Made by a program: the position numbers and the translations under genes. This document shows positions 16,325 to 24,684 of a DNA stretch of 26,853 nucleotides, piece after piece (the stretch's first letter is position 1; every line of letters starts with the position of its first letter). The stretch comes from JAZLJD01 sp045617725 (lineage in GTDB: Bacteria > Bacillota > Clostridia > Lachnospirales > Lachnospiraceae): contig JAZLJD010000005.1 of NCBI GenBank assembly GCA_045617725.1, forward strand, positions 1 to 26,853, in the 5' to 3' direction. The notes under the pieces are model-generated. The model made no database searches and was not told the DNA's origin. It worked only from the letters and a program-made list of their open reading frames with translations.

Positions 16325-16370
16325 GGGACGGTCCTTTTGTCACGAAAACATGTGACAAAAGGACCGTCCC
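16325..16370. repeat. Palindromic GGGACG element between convergent genes
   Basis: A perfect inverted repeat: 19-base arms GGGACGGTCCTTTTGTCAC (16325-16343) and its complement (16352-16370) around an 8-base loop. The flanks extend the symmetry imperfectly (GACATAAAC and ATTTACGTC). There is no T-run on either side, so it is not a textbook terminator, but it sits between the ends of metK and the AraC-type gene and could stop transcription both ways. The same arm recurs at 26566-26584 with one mismatch. Repeats of this GGGACGGT..TTTGTCAC type are, from memory, widespread in Clostridia. Confidence 0.85.
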
Positions 16371-16382
16371 TATTTACGTCTA

Positions 16383-17222
16383 TTATTCCTTCACTCTCAC
16401 GCCGGAAGGAGAAGTTCCGAAGCGTTTCTTAAACAGCTTGGAGAAATGATATGCATCGTCGTAGCCCACGCGGGACGCCGCTTCATGAATCGACATCTCC
16501 GGATACTGCTCTAATAACTCTTTGGCCTTGGTAAGGCGGATATCAATCAGATACCGAATCGGGGTATCGCCCGTCACGCTCTTAAATATCTTGGAAATAT
16601 AGAAGGGGCTGACGTACATGTTTCCGGAAATAATATCAAGAGAAATCTTCTCGGCGTAATGCTGTTCGAAGTATTCGATAATCTGCGAAACAATTTCATT
16701 CTTGTTGATGGAATCAAAGGAATACTGATTCTGAGAATTCACCGGTTCATGCTCGTCACGCAATACATGCAGCAAAAACTGTGTCAGATAGCTCTGCATC
16801 ATGTAATAACGTCCGACCAGTTTGGCCTCGCGTTCGCCGCTCATGGCAATACACAGGCGCATTAGTTTTTGGCGAAGCTCCGCTCCGGTTTTATAAATCG
16901 GGCCCGACTTAAGGTCCAGGCAGTTCGGACGCATGCCTTCGATGCAGAAGTCATTGGCGCCGATGAAGAATTCGGTAGCCGGCGAAGACGGTTCGGAAAT
17001 TGCCTGATGGTAAACTCCGGGATTCAAAATAAGGAGGTCGCCTTCTTCAATGTCATAAACAACACCGTCAATCAGGTACTTGCCGCGTCCCGACATAATG
17101 AGGGCCATCTCCAGGTAATCATGGTTGTGGTAATACACCTCGTCCTTGGTTCGTACGCCCTTCCAGGTAAAAAGGAATGTCGGATTAAATTCATTTTGTA
17201 ATAATTCGTCGCGATGATCCAT
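16383..17222 (-). CDS. AraC-family transcriptional regulator with N-terminal cupin domain
   Basis: The 279-residue product has an N-terminal cupin-like sensor (about 15-150, containing DEVYYHNHDYLEMALIMSGR and LILNPGVYHQA) and a C-terminal pair of helix-turn-helix motifs (about 175-279): first helix pair around ISGNMYVSPFYISKIFKSVT, second at MSIHEAASRVGYDDAYHFSK, ending in the family signature FKKRFGTSPSGVR. Such regulators typically sense sugars or small ligands; the ligand here is unknown. It starts 16 bases after the stop of the hybrid kinase gene, with GAGGAA before the ATG, so the two are probably one transcript. The protein has no receiver domain, so it is not a direct phosphorelay target. 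Confidence 0.93.
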   Translation of the reverse strand: MDHRDELLQNEFNPTFLFTWKGVRTKDEVYYHNHDYLEMALIMSGRGKYLIDGVVYDIEEGDLLILNPGVYHQAISEPSSPATEFFIGANDFCIEGMRPNCLDLKSGPIYKTGAELRQKLMRLCIAMSGEREAKLVGRYYMMQSYLTQFLLHVLRDEHEPVNSQNQYSFDSINKNEIVSQIIEYFEQHYAEKISLDIISGNMYVSPFYISKIFKSVTGDTPIRYLIDIRLTKAKELLEQYPEMSIHEAASRVGYDDAYHFSKLFKKRFGTSPSGVRVKE

Positions 17223-17238
17223 TGTGTTCCTCGGGGCC

Positions 17239-19380
17239 TCAGCCCTTCTCCCTTAAAACTTGTTCTATTGCTTCCACCAGCTCATCGGAATGAACCGGCT
17301 TGCTCACATGTGCATCCATACCGCATTCGATAGCCCGCCGTCTGTCCTCTTCAAAGGCATTGGCAGTCAGGGCAACGATGGGGATTCTTGCAAGACGGCG
17401 GTCATCCAGCGCCCTGATTCGACGTGTGGCCTCGTACCCGTCCATACGTGGCATTTGAATATCCATCAGAATAATATCATATCTTCCCGAGAAGGAATTC
17501 GCAATCTTATCCACCGCGATTATGCCGTCTTCAGCTTCATCCACAATGGCACCGCTGTCCTCCAGCATATCCCTTGCAATCTCGCGGTTCAGCTCATTAT
17601 CCTCGACAAGAAGAATCCTGCGTCCCTTAATGCAGAAGGGATCGTAATCGCTGACCTGCTTCTCCTCCACCACGGGGATTGAATCCGTATAAACAAAATC
17701 CAGATACACCTTCACCGTCGTACCCACATGCAGGGTACTTTCGATGGTGATATCGCCGCGCATCAGATCCACCAGGCGACGGACAATCGCCATTCCGAGT
17801 CCGGTTCCCTGGACACCGCTTAAGGTCGTGGAATTCTCTCGCTCGAACTGGTCGAAAATATGGCAGAGGAAATCCGGACTCATGCCGATTCCGTTGTCCT
17901 CAATCGTAAACTCATAAGTACCATATCCTTCAATCGGACATTCCAGCTCGCGGATTCGAAACTGCACCGTTCCGCCGGCATTCGTATACTTAATCGCATT
18001 CGACAGAATATTCGTCATAATCTGCCGTACCCGGACCGCATCCATACTGATGAAATCATGTGTGATTCGGGAAAAATCCGTTTGAATGGAAACATTATGC
18101 GGCTTGGCTGCCGAACGCATAATTTCGGTGAGCTCATCCGCTCTTTGTTTCAGAGAATAAATTCCGTATTCAAGCTCCGTCTTTCCGGTCTCGATGCTCG
18201 CCATATCCAGCACATCGTTCAAGAGGCGCAAAAGATAATTACTCGAGCCCTTCATTTTAAGGAGGCAGTCCCCTACGATGTCAGCATTGTCCTTGTTTCG
18301 TTCCGCCTTGTCCGCAAAGCCCATGATCGCATTCATGGGCGTCCTGATATCATGGCTGATATTGAAGAGGAAACGGCTCTTGGCTTCATTGGCGTCCCGG
18401 GCATCCTGCAGTGCTTCCCTGAGTTGCTCGGTCATTTGTCCCAACTGCATGTTCGTAATGTGCTCTTTTTTATGATTGATATAAGCACTTGTGCTGTAGT
18501 ATCCGATTAACAGTAAAATAATCATACTTAGCAAAATACTACGGTACAAATCGATACGCACATCATGCAGAAGTGTCGATTTTTCAAGGAAAACTATGAT
18601 TCTCCAGTAATCACACAAATCCTTGGAAATAGCAATATAGTTCGTGCCATTTATTGACACTTCCACCTCGCCATCCCGATTGTAACCATACAGAACGCCG
18701 TCAAAACCGGCGGTTTTGTCCGAGCTGGCAATTACATTTCCGTTTGAATCCACCACAACGGATACTCCGAATTGGTTGTACTCAAGACTTTCAATATAGT
18801 CCTGCAGTTTATCAAGATACAGATCAACCGCCAGTACATTCTCTCCGTCCGAAAGCTTTCTGGCCATCGTCACATTCATACGGCCCACATAGCGTGCATC
18901 TTCATAAGGTTCCGTCACGACAGTACGATTCTGCGTTTTTATTGCCTTTTTGTACCAAACACGCGAACTCGGATCGTAATCCGCAGGCATCTCGGACGCT
19001 TCACTTCCCACAAGCGTTCCCTCAATACTGCCGTAAACATCACTGTAAACGCCGATTCCAAGCTGTGTCAGTCCGATGGACTGGGTCTGCAGATAATCCG
19101 CAATTTCCTCAAGACTTGCATCGTTTTGCACAAGATAATTCGTAGCGTTGCAGGCAACCTCCAGCGAAGTAAATCCGTCATTTAATACATTCGCAATCTT
19201 GTCTCCTTTTACGACAACATCCGCCTCGTACTGTTTCAGGATTGATACCTTAGACGCCTTATAATAAGCAAAAAGAGAAGTCGTCAAAATAAGCACGACA
19301 GCCAAAAAAGTCCCTACCATCGTGCCTATAAGCAATGCATCCTCTTTAACTAATTTTTTCCAGTGTCTGTTCTTCCCCAT
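17239..19380 (-). CDS. Membrane hybrid sensor histidine kinase with Cache domain and receiver
   Basis: From an ATG at 19380 the product is 713 residues: TM1 (about 16-40), an extracellular double Cache-like domain (about 45-275, with VWYKKA and VVTEPYEDA typical of dCache), TM2 (about 282-300), a coiled-coil linker, HisKA with the phospho-accepting histidine in NISHDIRTPMNAI (about 343), an ATPase domain with N box (IMTNILSNAIKY), DNGIGM and QGTGLGMAIV, and a C-terminal receiver (about 588-710) with acceptor aspartate in ILMDIQMPRMDG (about 640) and the ALTANAF and SKPV residues. It has no Hpt domain. A GTG at 19392 is in frame but lacks a ribosome site; GTGGGA lies six bases before the ATG. 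It is followed by the AraC-type regulator in the same operon. The ligand is unknown. Confidence 0.94.
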   Translation of the reverse strand: MGKNRHWKKLVKEDALLIGTMVGTFLAVVLILTTSLFAYYKASKVSILKQYEADVVVKGDKIANVLNDGFTSLEVACNATNYLVQNDASLEEIADYLQTQSIGLTQLGIGVYSDVYGSIEGTLVGSEASEMPADYDPSSRVWYKKAIKTQNRTVVTEPYEDARYVGRMNVTMARKLSDGENVLAVDLYLDKLQDYIESLEYNQFGVSVVVDSNGNVIASSDKTAGFDGVLYGYNRDGEVEVSINGTNYIAISKDLCDYWRIIVFLEKSTLLHDVRIDLYRSILLSMIILLLIGYYSTSAYINHKKEHITNMQLGQMTEQLREALQDARDANEAKSRFLFNISHDIRTPMNAIMGFADKAERNKDNADIVGDCLLKMKGSSNYLLRLLNDVLDMASIETGKTELEYGIYSLKQRADELTEIMRSAAKPHNVSIQTDFSRITHDFISMDAVRVRQIMTNILSNAIKYTNAGGTVQFRIRELECPIEGYGTYEFTIEDNGIGMSPDFLCHIFDQFERENSTTLSGVQGTGLGMAIVRRLVDLMRGDITIESTLHVGTTVKVYLDFVYTDSIPVVEEKQVSDYDPFCIKGRRILLVEDNELNREIARDMLEDSGAIVDEAEDGIIAVDKIANSFSGRYDIILMDIQMPRMDGYEATRRIRALDDRRLARIPIVALTANAFEEDRRRAIECGMDAHVSKPVHSDELVEAIEQVLREKG

Positions 19381-19448
19381 TGCCTGTCCCACTACATTTA
19401 TTTTTCTTTTCTATTGTAATATATAACTTTTGATTTGTATGTATATAT

Positions 19449-19476
19449 TTTACGCAAACCACACGGAATTTACGCA
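19449..19476 (-). promoter_or_regulatory. Candidate direct-repeat operator upstream of the kinase-AraC operon
   Basis: On the minus strand TGCGTAAA occurs twice, at 19469-19476 and 19449-19456, exactly 20 bases apart. Downstream is a weak promoter-like pair (ATATAC at 19441-19446, 17 bases, TATATT at 19418-19423). Direct repeats about 20-21 bases apart beside a poor -35 box are the usual arrangement for AraC-type activators, and such a gene is in this operon. This is inference from spacing only. Confidence 0.4.
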
Positions 19477-19477
19477 T

Positions 19478-20920
19478 CTATTGCAAAAAATAAGGCTCCG
19501 GTTTACGCAGTTTTCCGTCCTGCTGCTTAAAGTGTTTGGCAAGGAAAACCGTATCATAGAACCGACCGAATTTATTGCCGACACCCTTAAGACGCCCTTC
19601 CTCCTTATAGCCCATATGCGTATGGAACTTAAAAGATGCGTCCGTTACATAAGGATCCTTAGGGTCATCGGAAGCTACCACAATGGCGTAAACATTCAAT
19701 ACGCCCATGCGTACAAGTGCATCCTCCATGGTATAAACCAGAAGACTTCCGATTCCGCTTCTGCGCAGTTCCTTCTTTATATAAATGGAAAGCTCCACAT
19801 CCCACGCATACGCTGCACGCGTACGATACGGAGACGCGTAAATATATCCGACCGGCTCCCCATTAAGAACGGCAACCAGGTACGGGTATTTCTGCTTCTT
19901 TTCGATAATGCGATCGCGAAATTCTGTCACGGAAGGAGCTTCATATTCAAAGCTGACCGCCGTTTCCGTAACATACGGTGCATAAATTGCCTGCAAAAAA
20001 GGAGCATCCTCCGGGGTGGCTCTTCGAATAATCACAGGGCTTCGGTTCTTAGAATAATCCGGAATTCCAAGTTCCTGTGCCGCTTCCTGATAGCACTCCT
20101 CCGAAATATCCGGCCAGATTCTTCCGTCAATGGCCTTTTGCTTTTGTTCCGCCAGCTCCGTCAGCAAATACGCCCTGTCCGCTCCGGTCGTAAGGGTCTG
20201 GATATTGGCATTCATAAACCAGGGCGCCGCATCATACTGGCCGCTCTCAAATATATCCGCAACCAGAGCATTCACATCATAAGGAAGTGACAGGAAGTCG
20301 TAGCGAAATAGTTTTTGGCCTCCGGATGTAAAGCCGGTTAAGAGAACGCACTCGGCACAGCCCGCATTATGAATGGAAATGCCGCAGGAACCCGTATTTA
20401 TGTAGGTCCGGCCCGCATGCTCGTAGGAAATGCGCTGGTGCGAATGACCGCCGATCAGGTAGTCGGTTTGAAGATTCTCAAGGTATTCATCCAGATTCGG
20501 TCTGTCGTAGTAAAGCAGCTCGCGGGTGGAAGTGGGCGAACCGTGACAACAGGTGATGGAAGGGTAACCTTCCTCCTCAAAGCGAAAGGTAATCGGAAGG
20601 CTTTCAAAGAAGTCGAGGTCTTCCGCCGTAAGACATTCATAGGTATACTTCAGGTTTCCGCTCGCGGAATTATTGGTCCAGTGTGCATCATTCTTACGAT
20701 GATTCAGAAAATAATCCTCCCGGTTTCCGCGCAGGAAACGGCAATTGTGTGTCTCCTTGAAATCACGCAACATCCCAAGGACCTTCTGCGGATACGGGGT
20801 ATCCGACACATAGTCGCCCAGGAACAGATAGTAATCCACCTGCTCTTTTTCAAAATAATCAAGGCACACCTTTAATGCTCTGAAATTGCTGTGTATATCC
20901 GAAATAATGCCGACCTTCAT
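19478..20920 (-). CDS. Fusion of a YfcE-like metallophosphoesterase and a GNAT acetyltransferase
   Basis: A 480-residue two-domain protein. Residues 1-210 are a calcineurin-like metallophosphoesterase with DIHSN at 8-12, GDYVSD at 35-40, GNRE at 65-68, HGSP at 126-129 and GHSH at 158-161; the GNHD motif histidine is arginine here. Residues 215-290 form a helical linker. Residues 296-465 are a GNAT domain of the phosphinothricin-acetyltransferase-like branch (IIRRATPEDAPFLQAIYAPYV) with the acetyl-CoA motif ELRRSGIGSLL at about 384-394 and GVGNKFGRFYDTVFL near the end. Both domains look complete, but the substrates are unknown. The reading frame is continuous with no internal restart. The ATG has AAGGGG upstream, and the gene lies 13 bases after the PIG-L-type gene, so they are likely co-transcribed. 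Confidence 0.88.
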   Translation of the reverse strand: MKVGIISDIHSNFRALKVCLDYFEKEQVDYYLFLGDYVSDTPYPQKVLGMLRDFKETHNCRFLRGNREDYFLNHRKNDAHWTNNSASGNLKYTYECLTAEDLDFFESLPITFRFEEEGYPSITCCHGSPTSTRELLYYDRPNLDEYLENLQTDYLIGGHSHQRISYEHAGRTYINTGSCGISIHNAGCAECVLLTGFTSGGQKLFRYDFLSLPYDVNALVADIFESGQYDAAPWFMNANIQTLTTGADRAYLLTELAEQKQKAIDGRIWPDISEECYQEAAQELGIPDYSKNRSPVIIRRATPEDAPFLQAIYAPYVTETAVSFEYEAPSVTEFRDRIIEKKQKYPYLVAVLNGEPVGYIYASPYRTRAAYAWDVELSIYIKKELRRSGIGSLLVYTMEDALVRMGVLNVYAIVVASDDPKDPYVTDASFKFHTHMGYKEEGRLKGVGNKFGRFYDTVFLAKHFKQQDGKLRKPEPYFLQ

Positions 20921-20933
20921 ACTTATGCGCCCC

Positions 20934-22661
20934 TTATTTCTTATTCTTTTTCTTGTGCTTCACGGAATGGTATCTGGCCGTAACGCGGAAGTACCACACG
21001 CACATCGCTACCGTAATGACCAGTGTTGCCACGCTAATTAAGACGCAGCTCGTATAGTCAACCGGCTCCTTTTCCTCCTCTTCGGGTGCCTCAGCTTCTT
21101 CTGCCGCAAGCTTGTCAAGCTCCGCCTCTACATCGTCCACAGGCTCCACGGAGGGCTCGGGTTTCACCAAAGCAGGAATGCTCAGGTAGGTCTTGACGCC
21201 GTCCGAAATAGTATATCCAAGGCCCGCATTCTCGTAATCGGGCTCCGTCACCGTCACTAAATTGCTTTCTTCCTGCGTCGCGTCCTCTGTGCCAAAAACT
21301 ACGGTTGCATAGCCCGCATCTTCCGTCGTTGCAAGGGCTGCTTCCATTCTGACAAGCTCGGTGGGGACATCCCGAAGGGATTCCATGAGGTCGTTGCCGG
21401 TTTCATCCGCTTTCAGATACGTCCGATACAGGCCGAAATCCGCATTGGAATACTCGCCGTAATCATCCACCGTGAACCACGCATACTGCTGTGATTCGTG
21501 GCACAGATATGCCTGCCTTGCCACTTCAATCGCCGTCTTGCCGTCGAACGCAGTCAAGGCATCCCGCATGGGAATCTTAACCGGATTCTCCTTATAGAGA
21601 TGCAGGTACGTTTTGGGAACATTGAAGGTTCCGTATTTCTCATAGGAAGGCGCGTCAAAATCCGCTCTTCCCGCATTCTCAACCGCTGCCACGCACGCCG
21701 CGGATGCCAGCATATGCTGTCCGTGACCGTACTCGCCCGCCGTATCATGTGCTACCACGACAAGCGGCTTTGTTCTTCGAATGCATTCCGTCAAAAATGA
21801 GGTCGCATCCGCAAGGGATATCGAACGCTCCGCATCCGTAAGGTTCTCGGAATATGCGTCCCTGAAATCCCCCACAATCGGATAAATCCTGCAACCTGCT
21901 GCCCACAAGCCGTTCAGCTTCTCGTGCTCACGAATCTTGGAATTCGATGAATATACCCAGTGTTGCACCAGGTACACCACCTGTACCCGGAAGCCCTGCT
22001 CCGCACCGTAGATGGGCATGATTCCGCCAAAGAAAATATCCTCATCGTCGGAATGGGTCGGTACCAGCAAAATATCCGCTTCCTCGCATACGGGGTCCCA
22101 GGTCTGTACAAAGGAAGGAAGCTCTCCTTCCGGGAAAGCGTAAACATCGGAAATTCTCGCACCGTCCTTCACAGAGCCGTCCCGGCCCTCAAATACGGAG
22201 CCATCTCCGACCACGATGGTAAGGCTGTTCGTCTGCTTCGGAAGCTTAATGTACTCATGCAGGAAGCCTTCGGTTCCGTAGGTATATTCCTGCTCTTCGA
22301 TGCGCAGCTTCCACTCCGGCACAAGGCTGTCCCAAACGATGTAGACACTGTCCATAATTTCATCGCAGGTAACCGTCAGCTCCTCGCCGGCCTTGCAGGT
22401 GATGCTAGTAGCGTAATCCGCATCCAGGAGCTTCGAAGTACTGCTGCCGCTATCAAACGAAAGCGTCAACGGCAATACCTGATATGCTTTCGTCGCTTCA
22501 TACAAATCCGTGCCACATTCCCTGCTGCTTTCTATACTTGTATCTATGGGCACTTGCTTTTTGGCCTCCGTAACGAGCGTTGTGCCAAAAAGAACCGAGG
22601 GCAGGATAAAGAATCCGGCCGTCACGGCGACAATTACCCTTGTAAATTGTCTTTTACGCAT
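20934..22661 (-). CDS. Membrane-anchored PIG-L/LmbE-family deacetylase-like protein
   Basis: A 575-residue extracytoplasmic protein. An N-terminal signal or anchor (about 8-30) is followed by a region of about 150 residues without a family I recognise, a PIG-L domain (about 195-420) and, after an acidic linker (EAEAPEEEEKEP), a C-terminal membrane segment (about 536-558) with a lysine-rich tail. The zinc motif usually written HPDDE reads HSDDED (203-208), and the second motif is AHDTAGEYGHGQH (304-316), so likely ligands are H203, D206 and H316. PIG-L enzymes remove acetyl groups from N-acetylglucosamine-type sugars. A surface role in glycan or glycolipid deacetylation is inferred. GGAG lies about eleven bases before the ATG. 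The gene sits upstream of the phosphoesterase fusion. Confidence 0.88.
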   Translation of the reverse strand: MRKRQFTRVIVAVTAGFFILPSVLFGTTLVTEAKKQVPIDTSIESSRECGTDLYEATKAYQVLPLTLSFDSGSSTSKLLDADYATSITCKAGEELTVTCDEIMDSVYIVWDSLVPEWKLRIEEQEYTYGTEGFLHEYIKLPKQTNSLTIVVGDGSVFEGRDGSVKDGARISDVYAFPEGELPSFVQTWDPVCEEADILLVPTHSDDEDIFFGGIMPIYGAEQGFRVQVVYLVQHWVYSSNSKIREHEKLNGLWAAGCRIYPIVGDFRDAYSENLTDAERSISLADATSFLTECIRRTKPLVVVAHDTAGEYGHGQHMLASAACVAAVENAGRADFDAPSYEKYGTFNVPKTYLHLYKENPVKIPMRDALTAFDGKTAIEVARQAYLCHESQQYAWFTVDDYGEYSNADFGLYRTYLKADETGNDLMESLRDVPTELVRMEAALATTEDAGYATVVFGTEDATQEESNLVTVTEPDYENAGLGYTISDGVKTYLSIPALVKPEPSVEPVDDVEAELDKLAAEEAEAPEEEEKEPVDYTSCVLISVATLVITVAMCVWYFRVTARYHSVKHKKKNKK

Positions 22662-22687
22662 TGCTTATAATACTCCATTTCATAAGG

Positions 22688-22729
22688 AAAGCGTTTAGCT
22701 GAATACCTGTCATCCCGGCTAAACGCTTT
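22688..22729 (-). terminator. Hairpin after the EAL gene, possible terminator
   Basis: A perfect 12-pair stem (AAAGCGTTTAGC and GCTAAACGCTTT) with an 18-base loop. The stem contains the EAL gene's last codons and its TAG stop. On the minus strand it is followed by CCTTATG rather than a T-run, so termination is uncertain. Confidence 0.5.
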
Positions 22730-24632
22730 TCTCTAATTTCTCATTTTCAAAATTCATTATGTACTTAAGGAAATCGTTACGACTCATGGGCTTGGCGAAA
22801 TAGTAGCCCTGGATAAAGCGGATGCCGAGTCGTTGCATCTCCTCGAGCTGTTCTCTGGTTTCGATACCCTCGGCTACGATGGACAGGTCCATGCTCTTAA
22901 TCATCTGCATGGCCGCATCCATAACGAATCGTGCCTTGCCGCCTTCGAAGTATGCGTTGATCAGATTACGATCAAACTTGATGATGTCGACCGGCATATC
23001 TACGATGTAGTTCAGGTTCGACTGACCGGTTCCGAAGTCATCCAGTGAGAACTGCACACCGTAGTTCAGGAGCTTCTCCATGTTGTTCAGAAGGATTGCT
23101 CGCTGCTCGCTCGGTGCCGACTCCGTAATCTCAAGGTTAATCAGCTTGGGATCAACCTCAAACTTCTCCATGATTTCGATGTAACGTTCCGCAAGTCCCG
23201 GCTTACAAGCCTGTACAACCGATAGGTTAATCTCGATGTAGTCCATTCCGAGGGACCTTATGTCCTCCTCGTGAATGAACTGACATACCTTGCGGAATAC
23301 GCTTTCGCCGATGTAAACAATCGCACCGTTCCGCTCAGCCAGCTCAATGAAAGCTCCGGGAGGTACCAAACTTCCGTCCTCGCGACGGATTCGTACCAAT
23401 GCTTCCGCGGAATGAACGCTCTTGGATTCGTTGGAATAAATGGGCTGATAGAAGACTTCGAATCGATCCGTCTTGACGGCATCCTCCAAAAGTGCTTCCA
23501 TATCCCTTTCGTGGTACATCTCCGCGATGGTATCGCGGTTCACTCGCAAAACGCTCTGCTCGTTGAAACGCTTGCCGCCCTTACGGAGATATGCGAAGAG
23601 TTTTAAAAGGTCCTCCGCACGGTCGAGCTGCATGCATTCATTGACGATTACCCAGGCAACGCCTGTAACCTGAAGTCTCTCACGGGTGTCGTGCACCTCG
23701 AAGAAATCCTTCAGTTTCTTAAGTGCCGGCTCTGCTTCCTCCGGGTTCTTGAATACAATCAGGATTTCGTCCTGGGATACTCGGAAGGTAACGCCGCCGT
23801 TAATTTTGTCAAAGGTGTGTACCAGCTCCATCTTGATGCTCTTACGCTCCGTAGGAAGCGTATTGGGACGGATGTTCTGGTCGTATATCATTCCTACGAC
23901 AGTGAAGTCTGATTTCTGACGAAGCAACTGTCGTACGTATTGTACAATCGCATGGGAGTTAAATAAGCCACTGTTTCGGTCGATGTTGGATTCCGGGTTC
24001 TCGAGCTTGATGTAGATAATCATGACTCCGATTGCACCCGCGAAGCTGGTTACCATGAAATCTTCATGAGCGTACTGCACACCGGCTCCGATCAACCAGA
24101 CGATAAGCCACAGCCAGGTCGCTTCACGCCGTTTCTGATTGATACTGTCTCTGTTTTTCTCGGTAGTATAGCCGATTGCTACCAGCATCAGCATCGAAAC
24201 TGCATAGGTAAAATCAACCGCGCCTCCTTCAACATGATAAAGGACGCCGTAGTCCTCACTGGGAGTTGCCTTAAGAAGCATAATGACTATTGTGGAAGCC
24301 AGTCCGAGCAACAGCCAATTTCGGGTGTGGACCTTGACATAATCACCGCCTTCATAAATATCGGCTATGATGTAGAGGTGCGCCATGATGCCTACCCAAA
24401 TGAGACTCGCCAGATGAATCTTACTAAATACCGGCGTAATCCAGGAATCCCGCGTCTCCGGAGAATTCAACAAAAGTGTTGAGGCAATATCAAAAATAAT
24501 AACAGCAATTGTGGTAAGCCAAATTGCCAGATATGCACGTTCTGTATTCAGTTGTACTCTCTTCTGGGTTATATAAAAGAACAATATAACTCCCAGAAGG
24601 AACAAGGAACTACACTGAATAATGATGCTCAT
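22719..24632 (-). CDS. 7TM membrane protein with degenerate GGDEF and EAL domain (c-di-GMP phosphodiesterase)
   Basis: From an ATG at 24632 the product is 637 residues. Seven hydrophobic segments occupy about residues 1-210. A GGDEF-like domain (about 215-365) begins DRNSGLFNSHAI, but its signature is SQDEI, so it should not make c-di-GMP. The EAL domain (about 378-630) keeps the catalytic set: EALVR, EINLS, LEITES, DDFGTGQSNL, KFDR, VAEGIET and QGYYFAKP. The enzyme is therefore probably an active phosphodiesterase controlled by the membrane part. An in-frame TTG at 24659 lacks support, whereas GGAAGG lies about ten bases before the ATG. It lies downstream of the Hpt gene with a terminator between. 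Confidence 0.92.
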   Translation of the reverse strand: MSIIIQCSSLFLLGVILFFYITQKRVQLNTERAYLAIWLTTIAVIIFDIASTLLLNSPETRDSWITPVFSKIHLASLIWVGIMAHLYIIADIYEGGDYVKVHTRNWLLLGLASTIVIMLLKATPSEDYGVLYHVEGGAVDFTYAVSMLMLVAIGYTTEKNRDSINQKRREATWLWLIVWLIGAGVQYAHEDFMVTSFAGAIGVMIIYIKLENPESNIDRNSGLFNSHAIVQYVRQLLRQKSDFTVVGMIYDQNIRPNTLPTERKSIKMELVHTFDKINGGVTFRVSQDEILIVFKNPEEAEPALKKLKDFFEVHDTRERLQVTGVAWVIVNECMQLDRAEDLLKLFAYLRKGGKRFNEQSVLRVNRDTIAEMYHERDMEALLEDAVKTDRFEVFYQPIYSNESKSVHSAEALVRIRREDGSLVPPGAFIELAERNGAIVYIGESVFRKVCQFIHEEDIRSLGMDYIEINLSVVQACKPGLAERYIEIMEKFEVDPKLINLEITESAPSEQRAILLNNMEKLLNYGVQFSLDDFGTGQSNLNYIVDMPVDIIKFDRNLINAYFEGGKARFVMDAAMQMIKSMDLSIVAEGIETREQLEEMQRLGIRFIQGYYFAKPMSRNDFLKYIMNFENEKLEKSV

Positions 24633-24660
24633 AAATTCTGTACCTTCCGTGGTATACAAT

Positions 24661-24681
24661 CAAAAAAGGACATGCGTCCTT
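24661..24681 (-). terminator. Terminator of the Hpt gene
   Basis: On the minus strand AAGGAC, loop GCAT, GTCCTT followed by TTTT and G. It starts four bases after the Hpt stop codon. The stem is short (6 pairs), so readthrough into the EAL gene is possible. Confidence 0.7.
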
Positions 24682-24684
24682 CAA

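Noticed and set aside
22662..22718. Promoter for the PIG-L-type gene
   Set aside because: A TATTAT sits close to the start codon, but the -35 position reads AACGCT and the spacing leaves almost no leader, so it was not called.
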